From Diplodia intermedia (lineage: Eukaryota > Ascomycota > Dothideomycetes > Botryosphaeriales > Botryosphaeriaceae): a DNA stretch of 64,000 nt. The notes beneath the pieces were generated by a model. The model was given only the letters and a program-made list of their open reading frames with translations. It was not told the DNA's origin and ran no database searches. Below are positions 1 through 11,722 of the stretch, one piece after another (the first letter of the stretch is position 1; every line of letters starts with the position of its first letter). Where the stretch lies: contig JAKEKT010000122.1 of NCBI GenBank assembly GCA_021495925.1, positions 28,075 through 92,074 on the forward strand. The letters run 5' to 3'. The position numbers and the translations under genes are program-made.

Positions 1-3000
1 TGAAGCGTCCAGGTCGCCTGCGTATCGGACGAGCGCAATCAGCGGCGTCTGACCCCTCTTGTCGCTGGCATTGATATCGACCTCGTCCGACGCCAGCAGC
101 ACGGGCGTCCGGCCGTCGCGATTCCGCGCGTTCTCATCGACGCGCGCGTCGCCCAGCAGTTCCCGCACGCTGTCGTCCTCCACGCAGTGCGCGGCGGCGG
201 CGTACAGCACGCTGTTGCCCTCGCAGTTGCGCGCGTTGGGATCCACGCATGGGCGGCTCAGCAGCTCTGACACGATCAGGGCGCGCCGGTGCCGCACCGC
301 CATGGAGAGGGGCGTGTGGCGGTTCTTGGTCTGCGCGTTCGGGTCGACGCGCGCGGAGCGGAGCAGCGATGCGGCGATGTCGGCGTTGCCGTGCTCGATG
401 GCGAAGTGTAAAGGTGTCAGCGCGTTTTCGGAGTCTGGCAGGTCTGGGTTGACTTGGCTGGAGGGGAGGAGGATGGCGGCCGGAGGGGGGTGCGCGCGTA
501 AAGGGGCGGATGTCGACGAGTCGGGCTTGCTGCGCGGTCCGCCGTCGGGGTTGCGTTGTATCAGCGGCCTGGATGCGCTCGGGATGCCCCATGCGGCCAG
601 CATGTGGATCAGTGAAGCCCCGACGAAGGCGTTCTTGAAATGACGAATGGTCTGGACTGCCCTCGTTTCGTGGGGCCAGCCGAATAGGTGGAGGAGGTCG
701 GCTTGGTCCACTCCGTGCTTTTCCGCGCCTTGCATGTGGAATATTACTGACGTCTGCGTGTGAGTGTCCAGCGGAAACCGGCTGGATGTCACGGAAGAGA
801 TGTCTTCGGAGACGTCTCGAGTTCCTCTGAGGAACATGTATGTGAGCAAAACCCGCGAAAGGTAGTAGTGGGAGGCGCCCTCGGGGGAGCTGTGACTGTC
901 ACTCTGCTCGGCTTCCTGAAGCGTCTTCAATCCACCATCGCACATGAAATCCATAACGGAGACGTGGATGAGCCGGAGCCTTTCGCCCCACCCCTGGTGA
1001 CTGTATGCTTCTGGGACCTCTTCAACACCGCCAGGCCCTTTGACAGATGCTTTGCGGCATTTTTGACATCTTCTAGTTCTTCGATGAACGTCTCTTGCTC
1101 GGTCGTTGACAGCTCAGTCATGTCCGGAGCCATGGCCAGTGCATGCTGCAGTTCTCTCAGGCAGATCCTGCGTTCGCCGAAACAGACCCAACGGAACAGC
1201 TTCAGGGATTGCGCCTTGTCCTCGTCGGTGATATCGTCCAGCAGACGGCTGTAAAGCGAGTGCAGCTCCGTCGGAATGCTCTCGATGTCTGACAGGATGG
1301 CCCTGTGCGGCTTCCCCGCTCTGTGCAGGTCGAGCACCCCCGTGCACACGAGATACGCCCATTGGAAAACCCCGCCCGAGAAATCGATGATGTGGTCCTC
1401 CAACGGCTGCTTTTTGCTTAGGGGCAAATCTATCAGGCTGGAGCGGACGAAGGTAGCGATGTCGTCGCGGTTGTGCTTCTCGGCCGGAATCACGCGGCCC
1501 TTGTTGTACAGGTTGGGGTGGTACCGGCACGATACGCATACTTTGACTCGCAGGCCGCTATACTGGCTCCCGTAACAGAGGTCTCGGAGAAACCGAAGCA
1601 GAATACCACGCTCTTTCTCCCCGTCTGAGAACTCGTCCAAGGCGTCTATGAAAATGATGATTGGACGTGCGCTCGCTGCGTTGATCAGCCCTTGTTTCAA
1701 ATGCTCTTGCAGCTCGAATGGAGACCAGTCTTGCGGTTCGTGCTTGTCGCGTGCCTCTGGCAGCATGGGGAGAAAGGCTTCTGGAACGTGGAGGAGCAAC
1801 TGGCGAATGAGGCTGCAGCAGAGGCCCAGCAACGTCTTTTTCAAGTCAGTCCCCAAGCCGTATATGAAAAAGGAAGCCACCACGGCATTATGTGGCTGAT
1901 CTTTCTGAGTGGAATGGACAGCGTGCTTCATGGTGATGGATTTGCCGGCTCCAGGAAGCCCTTGGAGCCAGAGGAGGCCTCGGTCGTTGTGGAGCCAGTC
2001 TGTGAAGTCGAGGTGGGCTGTGAACCAGGTACAGGTGCTGTTCTCGGCTGCGAGAATCTGTCCAACACGCGTTCGTTCCTCTCGAAACGAGAGCGAGGCT
2101 CGACAGTGGTCTAGTTCCTTTTGCTGATCTTGTGACAAAAGGAGTACAGGAGACCCTGTTAAACTCAATTGGTTACTAGACGAACAAGAACCGGCTCAGA
2201 GCCCACTAACTATTTTGAGCAAGTTTATAATGCTTTTCGAGCAAGGGAAGAACCATCGCGCTATATATTTCATCCGTTGGCGAGCTGAATTTCACGAGTT
2301 GGGAATGGCTGCGGTTGATTGGTTGGACATAGTGATTGTCGCCGTCAAAGGATTTTCCATGCGTTGCCGAGTTCCGATCTACCAGCTTTGCAGGCTTTCC
2401 GGCCATCTTCCATTTTCCGTCGACCTATTCAACGTGAGCGGTATTTCTTTAGAGTCAAGAGAGGGAAGTACCTTAATAGCGGTAGGGGAATTCTTCGTTT
2501 CGTAGAATGAAAAGACTTCGAAAAGTGACGAGGTCTTCTCGTCGCCACGTTCTACGAATACGCGATGCCAGACTCTGGCTTGGTGGCGTAGTTCGGCAGA
2601 GTCGTAGTCCAGAGAACGGACGAACGACTCATTGGCCTGGCCATCAACCATGGGTATGAGCGATTCAATGTTCATACCCTGGTTGGGCGTTCCAAATAGC
2701 AATACGGCCTGTAAGGCTTCGAGGATCCCATCCTCATCAACAGTCTTTCTCTCTGACATTTGACACAAAGCCTATCGACCATTAACAACTAGCCCTAGTC
2801 ATAATGTTCGGCTGCAGTAATTACTTGTTTGATGACCAAACCGCCGAGGCTATGACCAATCAATACGAGCGGAGTTGTAGAACGATCCTATGTTTGCACT
2901 TAACCACCTTTGTCATCTGGTATCTTGAAGGGACCCACGGTAGTCAACGGCTGGAGCAATGCTTTCAAGATTAACTTCAGAGAGAGGCTGAGGTCTTCTA

Positions 3001-3662
3001 GATTCTGGAACGAGTCGCTACCCTCCATTTCCGTTCCATATCCGTAGATGTACACATGGGCATTGGGGGGTGAGGGGCAGAGATCATCTCGCAGCCACTT
3101 GTAATCTCCACCTTTACTCTTGAAGGAGCCACAAGCATGGCCGTTGAGTCCCGACAACGCAACTATTCTGCACAGGTCTTATCAGTACTGAGAGCGGTGA
3201 TTTAGACTCGCTTTTCACTCGCACAATGTCCGAGTTGGTACCTTCGTGGGAGTGCAACGGCGTAAGGCCATGGAAGTGGTCATCCAACCGGATTCGGAGA
3301 TGAGACACACCCCGGATTTTGACCAAAGGATCCGGAATTTCAGAGAAGCTCAATGTTGAAACTGCTTCACCTCGCCTTGTTGGATGCGGGGCGACGGACC
3401 CGACCGAGATTCGAACGTTGTCCTCGACCATGTAGGCCTTTCTGACCAGCTCTTCGACGTCCTCGGCGGAGATGTCGTGGCTGCCGTGCTTGGCTGGCAG
3501 TCCCTGCACTCAAAAGGTCTTGCAGCCCGGATTTCTCCTCGCTTTGCTTGCTGGAGGCGTTTCAGCCTTGCACAGACTGACTGGTGTGAGTTTTGAGCCG
3601 AGAAGAAGACTGATTACACCAAGCAGAAAGGCGAGGACCAAAGATTGGGCGGTCAAATTCAT
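1..3662 (-). CDS. Hydrolase-NACHT-ankyrin NLR-like protein (3' end outside window; possible frameshift)
   Basis: Likely a fungal NLR-type STAND ATPase for non-self recognition. From the ATG at 3662 there is a hydrophobic N-terminal anchor, then a serine-hydrolase-like domain with GHSLGG (2841-2857) and FGTPNQGM. A NACHT domain follows, with Walker A GLPGAGKS near 1945 and Walker B IIIFIDALDE near 1650. Ankyrin repeats (DGRTPVLLA, KRGQTPL) fill 1-640 and run off the edge. In-frame introns are 2888-2938, 2772-2824 and 2425-2471. Others lie near 3168-3210 and near 2210, the latter with an uncertain junction. A TGA at 3510-3512 falls in frame unless a 78-nt intron ending at 3507 removes it. Near 1026-1034 the frame shifts between conserved LSKGLA and RLIHVSVMDF, with no ordinary intron to explain it. 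It is either a pseudogene, an assembly error or a very short intron. Domain calls are firm; integrity is uncertain. Confidence 0.78.
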
Positions 3663-4210
3663 AACGGGGGGCTGCAATGGAGGTACGCAAGTTCACATGG
3701 GACGATGAACCGGACATATGGCTCTTGAATAAGCCAACTGTCGAAGGCAACGCGGGGTCTGGTGCCATAACGCCTGCGCCGCGGTCTGTGAGAACCGCGC
3801 GCGAAAAGAAATGGAGCCTCGGAGTATCTGACCTTTTCAGTACGAGATCCCCGTCATCCTTCCCGCATCATTGTGGCCCCCGATGTCTTCGTAGTGGCCG
3901 TGATACGAACAGTGATGTGTCCGACCATAGGCGCGCATTTGTCTTTTCGTAAAAAGTAGCGAAGCTTACCTATTAAAATAGTTTTTGTGAGTACATATAT
4001 ACCATCGCGCCATTCTTCTATATTGTCCTACCATTCCCTATACAGCATATCATCACAGTCAGCTAGATAGGTCGTCTGGACATGCAGAGTAATGGCAACC
4101 TGTAAGAGTTCTTGCATCGGTTCTTGGGAAAGTGGAGTATGAACAGAAGTAGCATTCCACGCTATTTACTGAAGCATTAAAGACCAATCAAGCTCAACCA
4201 AGAAGCAGAA
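3663..4210. other. Intergenic, no gene seen
   Basis: Between the start of the NLR-like gene and the end of the Hsp70-like gene. AT-rich around 3950-4060. I see no coding or repeat signal. Confidence 0.5.
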
Positions 4211-6426
4211 CTACGCGTCTTTTAAATATCTTGCTTCACAATTTGCGGCAAGCTTGTCATTGTAGTAGACCCTGAAGTCCACCTTTGCGCCTCCCATTTT
4301 TAGCACCAGGTTGAAGATGGCGTCCCTGTAGCTCTTTCCGTTGACCTTGCCCGTGTAAACTTTCTCCATCGACAATTGGTTGCGGGGGATGGCGTAGGAA
4401 ACGGAGCAGAATTTGATGACGGCTGTTTCGGAGGCGCGATGTTAATGCTGAGTTTGTACGAAGTAGGAAACGCTTGGAAACTTACAGCTGTCTTGCCGCT
4501 TAGAGGGAATGTCTTTGCCACAGATGTAAAGACACCTTGTGAAGTTTAGGCGTTCACAGTCCCGGCACCCTACATCAACTGTCTCATACAAAGACAGTTT
4601 CAGCACCTGGCCATCCTTTATTCTCTGACCCTGTGAACGAAGTGAGCGGCGAGCGACCAAAGGCCAAGCTCATGTAAGCCTTACCCGTTTCAGAAGCCAC
4701 CTCATTTGATTTCTTGCGCGGTATACGCCTTCTGCTTGGTCAAAGTATCGATCATCTTCATCATGTATGGATGCGTCCCAAAGGCAGGACAAGGCCACCC
4801 CATAGCTGTAGCGCGACAAGCGCGAAACAACAGTCTTGTTGGTGCGGCCAGGACAGACGGCGACGGCATCGGCATTCTCGAGGCCCCATTCGGTTGCGCC
4901 ACGGCAGATTGCAGACCACCTGGAGAATTAGCGACTGGTGAACCACCTGCTCCACACGAGCTTGCTTACGCGTTCGTACTCTGCAGAACACGGATTCCAG
5001 ATGCCTTCTGGGCGGCGGAGATGTGGTTGAAGAGATACTTGCTGCTGCCAAATCCTCCGACAAGCAGCACAGCCTGGCGACCCATGTCAGCATTTGAAAA
5101 CTCACGCTACACCGTCTGTGCTGTTACCTTGACCTTTGACCCGTGCTCGCCGACTGAGTCAACCTGCCTCTCTACCAGCGTCTGGACTTGGTTGCAAACG
5201 TGGTCGAAGATGGTCTTGAGCATCGACCTACGCCATCGGTCAACCGGTATTTCTTGAGCGAAAGAGGATGACTTACAAATTTAACGTTATGGTATCGTCG
5301 TCAATGCCGTTCTTGGAGTCGTCTCCGGAACCTTTCAGGTCGACCGTGTAGAGAGCATTCTCACCCGTGAATACTCTCTTCACGCCGTATTCAAACTCTC
5401 TCATCATGTTCGTCTTGGCCTTTTGACTGAACTGCGTTCGATACCGTTCGGGCCCAATGATGGTGGCAATGTACCTCTCAAACGCTCGGTCCAGGAATAC
5501 GGACCCACAGAGGTCACCTACAGCATGTCAACGCGCGTCGGATTCGACAGAGCGGAACCACGATACCATCACCGATAGCGCTCTCCTCGATCTGCAACGG
5601 ACTGAGACTCTTGATGTTGTAGCTTATGAGGTCCTTGGATGCCATCGATCAGCAACCTGCAGAGGTACTCAGGAGCGAGACTTACCACGGTGCCACCGCC
5701 TGCATCACAGACAACGAAAGAATCGCCAACCTGAGGGCTGTCACCAACTCAATACTGAAAAGGCGTCTACATTTGCTTACCTCGAGACCTTCTTCAGCCG
5801 CCTTATCCTTCAGCACGGCAATAGCTGCGGCTTCCGGCTCTGTGACGAGGGTGATGTCGGCAGGGAAGCCCGCAGCCTTGGCTGCCCGAAGAGTCTTCTC
5901 CTTGGCAGCTGCAGACCAGATGGCCGGGACCGTCAACACCACCTTCAGCGCGTAGATGTCTTCCCAGTCTTGTCCTTGGTGCCGACGAAGATCATCCTTG
6001 GTGTACTTCCAGATCAGGCTTAAGTAATCGGCGGTCAGATCTTCTGGAGACTTTCCGATCAGGTTGAGGAGTTTCATCGAGGTTTTCACCTCCTCTACCG
6101 CATTCCTGTACTTGTTATCTGGCTCTAGCAGCACCTTGAACCACTTGAGGGTCGAGTCACCCGGAGTATTGGCGTAGCCCCACCGATCCAGCTTCCTGTC
6201 GCCGCCGTAGGACACGGTGGTTGGGACTTTGTCGGCCGTGGCATTCTGGGCGTGCGGATTGGGCCAGTCGTTGATGACCCGGACCTTGTGTGCTCCGGCT
6301 TTGGTCTTGACCGCCCACGAAACTCCGGAATGGCTGAAGAGAGCTTTAGTCTTGCTGGATCTCTGGTCTGCTTTCGAATGCTTACGTCGTTCCGTAGTCT
6401 ATGCCTACGACGATCTGGGACAACAT
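4211..6426 (-). CDS. Hsp70-family ATPase, HSPA12-like
   Basis: Actin/Hsp70-fold ATPase of the divergent HSPA12 type, which is much expanded in filamentous fungi and has no settled substrate. ATG at 6426 leads into IVVGIDYGTT (phosphate 1 motif), split by the intron 6334-6385. Then come FPADITLVTEPEAAA, phosphate 2 CDAGGGTV (5685-5710, after intron 5731-5780) and the adenosine motif VLLVGGFGSSKYL (about 5045). Further C-terminal is AWSAICRGA, then SRYSYGVAL, both typical of this subfamily. Nine introns join in frame to a TAG at 4211-4213. The C-terminal substrate domain is short and poorly conserved, as is normal for the group. It sits next to the NLR-like gene on the same strand with a separate promoter. 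No lesion found. Confidence 0.85.
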
Positions 6427-7212
6427 CTTAGATCCCAAAGTAGAGAAACGTTGAAGGAGAAGTTTACAATACGTTACTGATAATACCTCCTACCAACACT
6501 GATATATATATTTGCCACGTAGTAGTGCGGTTCCAGATCGTGACTAAATGGCCTCGGGGAAGATGGAACCGTGTAACCATGATTCGAAGCCGAACCCCAA
6601 CTTGCTTCGACGATTTCAATCCTCGACGGGAGAGACAGCGGCACTAAGTACCAACCAATCGGGGCTCATCTCCATGATAATCTTCGCTCTCTCCGTCAAG
6701 TTTGAGCCATCCCTTGCTTGTTGCCTATTCCAGCAACGGCAGAAATCGTTAGCTGTCATCGAGCCCTTCAGCAAGCCTTGGAAACACGAACCGTGGCGGC
6801 TTGGCCAAGCTTTCGTACCAGGTCATCAGCTACGCCTGGAGCTGGGGTCATGCGGACGAACCCTGGAAATGCTGCTGGACTACTTGAGATCATCGTGCTC
6901 TTGACGACATGACTGTGCTGAATCACCGGGAAGTGACGCGACCCTTCTAATCTCAAGACTGCATTTGGTTAGAGTGTGTTGGAGCCGGCTTTCAGCTGCA
7001 CCCGAAAGCTGATGTCCCGCACTAGCCACAGCTGTCACGTGCTCTACCAAAGCCCTTGTACGGCAATGTTAATTTCCTAATTCTGATGATGCAAGTAGAT
7101 GAGTACATAACATCCATATCGCAGACAGGCAGCCCCAGAGTACGTCTTTCCGTCCAAATCCTCTATCACAGATCTATATCTCGAAACACTGCACCACTAT
7201 TCAATCGACACG
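6427..7212. other. Divergent promoter region
   Basis: Separates the Hsp70-like gene (minus) from the GTPase gene (plus). Open frames here are short and lack domain character. No RNA gene seen. Confidence 0.5.
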
Positions 7213-8302
7213 ATGACAACTGCTCAGCCCCCCAACGGAGCCGACGCCGCACCCATGATCATGGTCGTCGGCCTGACCGGCTCGGGAAAGAGCTACTTCA
7301 TCAACCAACTGGCGGGACGAGAGGTAGTGCAAGAGGGCGCCAGCATGAAGTCCTGTACGTCGCACACCCCACACGGAACGCAAATCCTAACACCCACCAC
7401 CCTCCACAACAGGCACGCAGTCCTGCCAACTCATCCCCACCGAAGTCGGGCGCACCAAGGTCCTGCTGCTCGACACCCCCGGCTTCGACGACACCGTCCG
7501 GCCGGACGCCGAGATCCTGGGCGAGATCGCGCGCATCCTGGCCGCCCAGCACGCCATCGGCGTCCCGCTCAAGGGCGTCGTCTACCTGCAGCGCATCACG
7601 GACATGCGCATGACGGGCTCCGCCGTCGCGACCCTGAACGTCTTCCGCTCCATCTGCGGCGACGCCGCCCTCGGCAACGTCCTGCTCGTGACCACGCGCT
7701 GGGCGGAGCTGGACGCGGAGGCGACGGGGGCGCGAAGGGAGAAAGAGCTGCGCGACGGCTTCTGGGCGTACATGCTCGCGCGGGGGTCGAACATGGCCCG
7801 CTTCCATGGCGATGAGCAGTCGGCGGTTGCGCTCGCGAGCCAGGTGTTGGTGAGGGACGAAGGCGTCGTGCTGAGGCTGCAGCAAGAGCTTGTTGACGAC
7901 GGCACGCCGTTGCACGAGACGGCGGCGGGCGCGCTCGTCGATGCCAGGCTGGAGGCGGCGAAGGCGCGGCACCGCAGGGAGCTGGCCGATGTGGAGGCGC
8001 TGAAGCGGGAGCTGGTCGAGGGCGATGGGGTGATGGAGAGCAGGATTCGGAAGGATTGCGTGAGGGGCCGGCGGCGGCTGAGGGCTGCTGAAATGCAGCA
8101 GGCCGGTCTGAGAGCGCCCGTGGGGGTGCACGTGCGGAAGTCGGTTCAGAGGGCGAGGTCTGGAGCGGCGGCGGGGGCGGGAGCGGGAGGTGGGCTGCTG
8201 GGTTGGGGCTTTCGGCTACTTCCTGCTGTGCTTGGTCTCCTCGGGCTCTCGTCGAGTGTCTTTGATCGGCTGCTTGAGTTTAGCCGAGGTGACGCTGTTT
8301 AG
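7213..8302 (+). CDS. P-loop GTPase, AIG1/septin-like fold
   Basis: Predicted 343-aa GTP-binding protein. Intron 7355-7412 (GTACGT..CAACAG) splits the codon that joins MKSC to TQSCQL. G1 is GLTGSGKS (about residues 18-25), G3 is DTPGFDD (about 66-72), and LVTTRW is a plausible G4-like strand. Residues about 210-290 are charged and helical (probable coiled coil). A glycine-rich stretch and a hydrophobic C-terminal segment (LLPAVLGLLGLSS) suggest membrane association. Such single-domain fungal GTPases resemble AIG1/GIMAP proteins and are often found near NACHT and HET genes. The function is unknown; the nucleotide-binding call is firm and the subfamily is not. Confidence 0.8.
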
Positions 8303-8554
8303 TTGATTCTATGCCTATTCTTGTGTATCTCTGCGGTGGTTGAAACTAGAATGCGACGCTAGGCCAAATGCGTCTATCTGATATTAACCATGGATAAAAA
8401 GGAGACCATGGCAATTAGAACTTGTTAGGCCTGAGCCGCCGCCATCGCCCATGATGGGATTCTCTGATAGCGCGAAGGGACGATCGTAGCACTACGTCAG
8501 CGTGACGCTTGTGGACATTCACGTGAGCTCCTTCGATGTCTACCACTGCTTAAA

Positions 8555-10054
8555 TTGATATCAAATATGCCTATCTCAACAGCATATCATCCACCGTCTT
8601 TGGTGTCGACAAGACCTCAAAGCTTGCAGCAGGAATGTCCAATCAACAGCCCGCGCCACAAATGTCTACCCCGAGACGTCAGAGGAGGGACTCTGCTAGT
8701 AAAAAAGCCTTCCCTTGAGTGTTTACCTGTCGTACATACTAAAGCGGAGTCATTAGTGGACAAGGATGGAAATGAAAGCCTCTCCTCAGAGAGCGGCTGT
8801 AAGAGCCACTACAGACGAAATGGTCTCCCAGAATGTACAACTGCCGATGGTCGCAAACAGGAGTACCGTCGTCGGAAGCCGCCCAAGATCCTATCAAAGA
8901 AATCGACCCCACCACAGCAAAGCATCGGACACTGGCCGTTGCAGCACCCAACGTTTTGGGCCAGGAGCACGCACAAGCACGGTAATGAGTATACCGAACT
9001 CGTCTCGTACAACATGGCATTGCAGCAGCAACTTCGAAAAGTCAAGGAGCAGTTGGATGCGCAGAGAGATGAGGTAAAGCGCTTGACCGACGAAAACATC
9101 AGCATGAAACGTGCGGCGGACAAACTTCACGTCTCTATGAGCAGGAAGGATGATCTCTTCGCCGAGCAACTACCCGACGACTGCATCCTGGGAAGCATCT
9201 TTACCCTCTTTGGCCAGATCAAGGGGTGGTCCACGCACTTTTTGAAGGCCGGCGACGTTGGCCAAGCCATATTGAAAGAGGAAGAACTGGTCCACTATCG
9301 TGCCGTCTTCCCCGGAGTGAGAAGTCTTAAGTCTCTACAGAAACAGTTCCACGACAAGAAGTGCCGTCGGCTGTTTGTGCGAGCATGGACCGCGTACGTC
9401 ATCTGCGATGCTGTCTTCTCCACGTCTCGTCGCAAGCCACACGCCCGCGATGTCGAAGTGACTGATGCCTCTACTGTCGAGAGAATCCTTGCATTGGAGG
9501 GCATGATGCGTTCAATGAGTAAGTGTCTGCCATGTCTGCGCCAAAAGTCGGCTGGCTAAACAATCATCACAGAAATCCCCCCGGGAAGGGTTAACGATTG
9601 GAGAGCTCTCTCATTCCAGCTACTACCCAAGCCAGAGGATGGCAGCAGCACAAAAGAGACGGCGCCTCAGTGGCTGGTCGAAGAATGTACACGAGTGCTT
9701 TCCGTAATTGCCCCGTGGATCAAAGTGGACCAGTCGCTTGCAGAAGTCGCGCAACAACTGCTTGCCATCTTTCAACATGCTTTGAGGATTTCTGCTTTAT
9801 GCCGGCGGCAGCGCGCATGCTGGACCATTCGCTTCCCTGGAATCCAACGGACAGGCGTATCGGACACTCTTTTCGACAGCACCTGCATGAAGACTGAGGA
9901 TTGTGAGGTGTCGGACACATCGGGGCCAGTTGGCCTCGTCGTTACACCTACGGTCTACAAGCAAGGGAATGCCGAGGGGGAATGCTTCGATGTCAACACT
10001 TGTCTTCACAAAGCAGCAGTAGTTTTGTCTCCCATTCCCACGACACAAGTATAG
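8555..10054 (+). CDS. Hypothetical coiled-coil protein
   Basis: Predicted 481-aa protein; intron 9519-9572 (GTAAGT..TCACAG) joins LEGMMRSM to KIPPGRVNDW in frame. The first ~140 residues are polar, basic and low-complexity. A coiled coil follows (about 145-200, with NMALQQQLRKVKEQLD and a heptad pattern), then a helical, partly hydrophobic domain to the end (LFGQIKGWSTHFLKAGD, WLVEECTRVLSVIAPW). No catalytic motif or signal peptide is visible. I do not recognise the family. The upstream start at 8555 is the first ATG; MPISTAY six codons downstream is equally possible. Confidence 0.68.
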
Positions 10055-10157
10055 CTCGGCAAATGTACAACAATCATGTCTCTGTAAATTCTTGAAATCG
10101 TACGAATCATGAACTAAGCGTGCTCTACACAAAAAGCCAGCGCATACAGCTCCCCAT

Positions 10158-11429
10158 CTACCCATCAAACTCCCGCAGCTCGCGCACAATGTCGGCGCAA
10201 TACAACCACGCCAGCTCCCCCTCCCCACCACTCCGCCACATCTCCCCCTCCTTCAGCTTCGCCCGCTCCTCCGCCGGCAGCCGGGCATTGTTCAACTGCA
10301 GCGTCAACGCCAACACCCTGTCGACCCGCTGCTGCCGATACCTCTGCCACCTCGCCACCACCTCGCGCCACTCCCCCTCCCCATCATCATCGAACCCCGC
10401 CACCACCTCCGCAAACGTCACCGCGTCCTCGAGCGCCTGACTCGCGCCCTGCCCCGCCGTCGGCGGAATCGCATGCGCCGCATCGCCCAACACGACGACC
10501 CTAGCCTCCGCACCCTCTTTACCCGCCCAACTCTCCATCTTCGGGACGCTGTAATACGGCCATATCGCCAGCGTCTCAACAGGAATCCCCTCCAACACGC
10601 GCCTCACGGTCTCCGGCCACATCGCCTCGTCCCGCCGCAGCATCTCCGCCAAGCCTCCCTTGTCCTCCCCCAGCGCCGCCCAACCGACCCGGTCCTGCTC
10701 CGGGTGCGCGACCTGCGTCCCCGCGAGCAATTCGGCGCTGCCATCTGGCGTCTGCGGCGCGAGGACGAACGCCCCGCCGGGGCCGTGGATCGCCACCGGG
10801 CACGGGTAGTCTGCTGGCAGCCCCGCCTGCGCGCGCGAGACGGCGAAGGTGATGGCCACACGCCCCTCGTAGTGCGCGGGCGCGGAAGGCGCGACGTGCT
10901 GCGTGCGCACTTTGGAGTGGATCCCGTCGGCGCCGACGACGAGGGAGGCGGTGGCGTGCCGGGTCTGGCCGGCGTGCTGCACGGCGAAGGTCGTGAGACC
11001 GGTGGTGGTGGAGGTGGAGGTGGAGGTGATGGAGAGGAACTTGTGCGAGTAGTGGATCGCGATGCCGGCGCGGGCTGCGGCGGAGCGCAGGGCGAGGAGC
11101 AGGGTTTGCCGGTAGATGCGCAGGCAGGGGTAGGAGTATTGGGCGGTGCCGCCGAGGTGGTAGAGGTCGGTTGTTTCTTCGGCCGCGTTCTTGAAGGCGA
11201 CGGTGGAGAAGGTGAAGCCGAGGTCGCGGATCTGCGGGTAGATGGAGAGCGAGTCGAGGATGCGGAGGGAGTTGGGGGAGAGCATCAGCGCGCCCGGGGT
11301 GGAGGCGGACTCGGGGCGCGCTTCGTAGATGGTGCAGGGGATGCCGCGGTGGTGGAGGGAGAGGGCGAGGGTGAGGCTGGCGAGGCCGCCGCCGATGATG
11401 GCGATGTTGGACTTGATGGGCGAAGACAT
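10158..11429 (-). CDS. FAD-dependent monooxygenase (PHBH/salicylate hydroxylase class)
   Basis: A 423-aa flavoprotein monooxygenase expected to hydroxylate an aromatic substrate with NAD(P)H. Visible are the N-terminal Rossmann motif IIGGGLASLTLALSL, the middle DG motif VVGADGIHSK (about residue 175) and the C-terminal GD motif VVLGDAAHAIPPTAGQGAS (about 310). There are no introns. I chose the ATG at 11429 because the dinucleotide-binding strand follows at normal distance; an in-frame ATG at 11474 would add 15 residues. It is divergent from the NmrA-like reductase across a 293-bp promoter with three identical palindromes, so co-regulation is likely. Substrate unknown. Confidence 0.9.
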   Translation of the reverse strand: MSSPIKSNIAIIGGGLASLTLALSLHHRGIPCTIYEARPESASTPGALMLSPNSLRILDSLSIYPQIRDLGFTFSTVAFKNAAEETTDLYHLGGTAQYSYPCLRIYRQTLLLALRSAAARAGIAIHYSHKFLSITSTSTSTTTGLTTFAVQHAGQTRHATASLVVGADGIHSKVRTQHVAPSAPAHYEGRVAITFAVSRAQAGLPADYPCPVAIHGPGGAFVLAPQTPDGSAELLAGTQVAHPEQDRVGWAALGEDKGGLAEMLRRDEAMWPETVRRVLEGIPVETLAIWPYYSVPKMESWAGKEGAEARVVVLGDAAHAIPPTAGQGASQALEDAVTFAEVVAGFDDDGEGEWREVVARWQRYRQQRVDRVLALTLQLNNARLPAEERAKLKEGEMWRSGGEGELAWLYCADIVRELREFDG

Positions 11430-11572
11430 TTCTGGAATGGCGATGGAGTGCTGTGGAAGAAGCAGTGCTCGCAAAGGCGCTTGATGATGGGTTGCTTCTC
11501 AATCTCACCTGGGAGGACAGCCGTCTTATGTACTGCATGTCAGACATGCTCAATCCGGTTAGCGCGGTGCTC

Positions 11573-11612
11573 CGGATCCGAAGCAGTCGGATCCGAGTGG
11601 CTGTCGGATCCG
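11573..11612. promoter_or_regulatory. Triple CGGATCCG palindrome in a divergent promoter
   Basis: Three perfect copies of CGGATCCG lie at 11573-11580, 11588-11595 and 11605-11612, inside the 293-bp gap between the divergent monooxygenase (ATG 11429) and reductase (ATG 11723). Each is an inverted CGG pair with a 2-nt spacer, the half-site type bound by Zn2Cys6 regulators. A Zn2Cys6 gene lies 2.6 kb away (14220-16409). Binding is inference. Confidence 0.6.
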
Positions 11613-11722
11613 GACTCGACCTACAAATGGACTGCAATTCTCACTGTCTGTAGCAACTGCATCAGAGCATTCCAATCCAAACAATCTCACTGTATACACA
11701 CGCCGTTCATCCACTGCCAACC

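Noticed and set aside
2379..2406. Apparent one-base frameshift between two hydrolase-domain frames
   Set aside because: Resolved by the 47-nt intron 2425-2471, which gives the conserved order VDGKWKMAGKPAKLV.
3510..3512. In-frame TGA near the N-terminus of the NLR-like gene, taken at first as a knock-out mutation
   Set aside because: A 78-nt GTCAGT..TGCAG intron ending at 3507 would remove it in phase, so it cannot be called a lesion from sequence alone.
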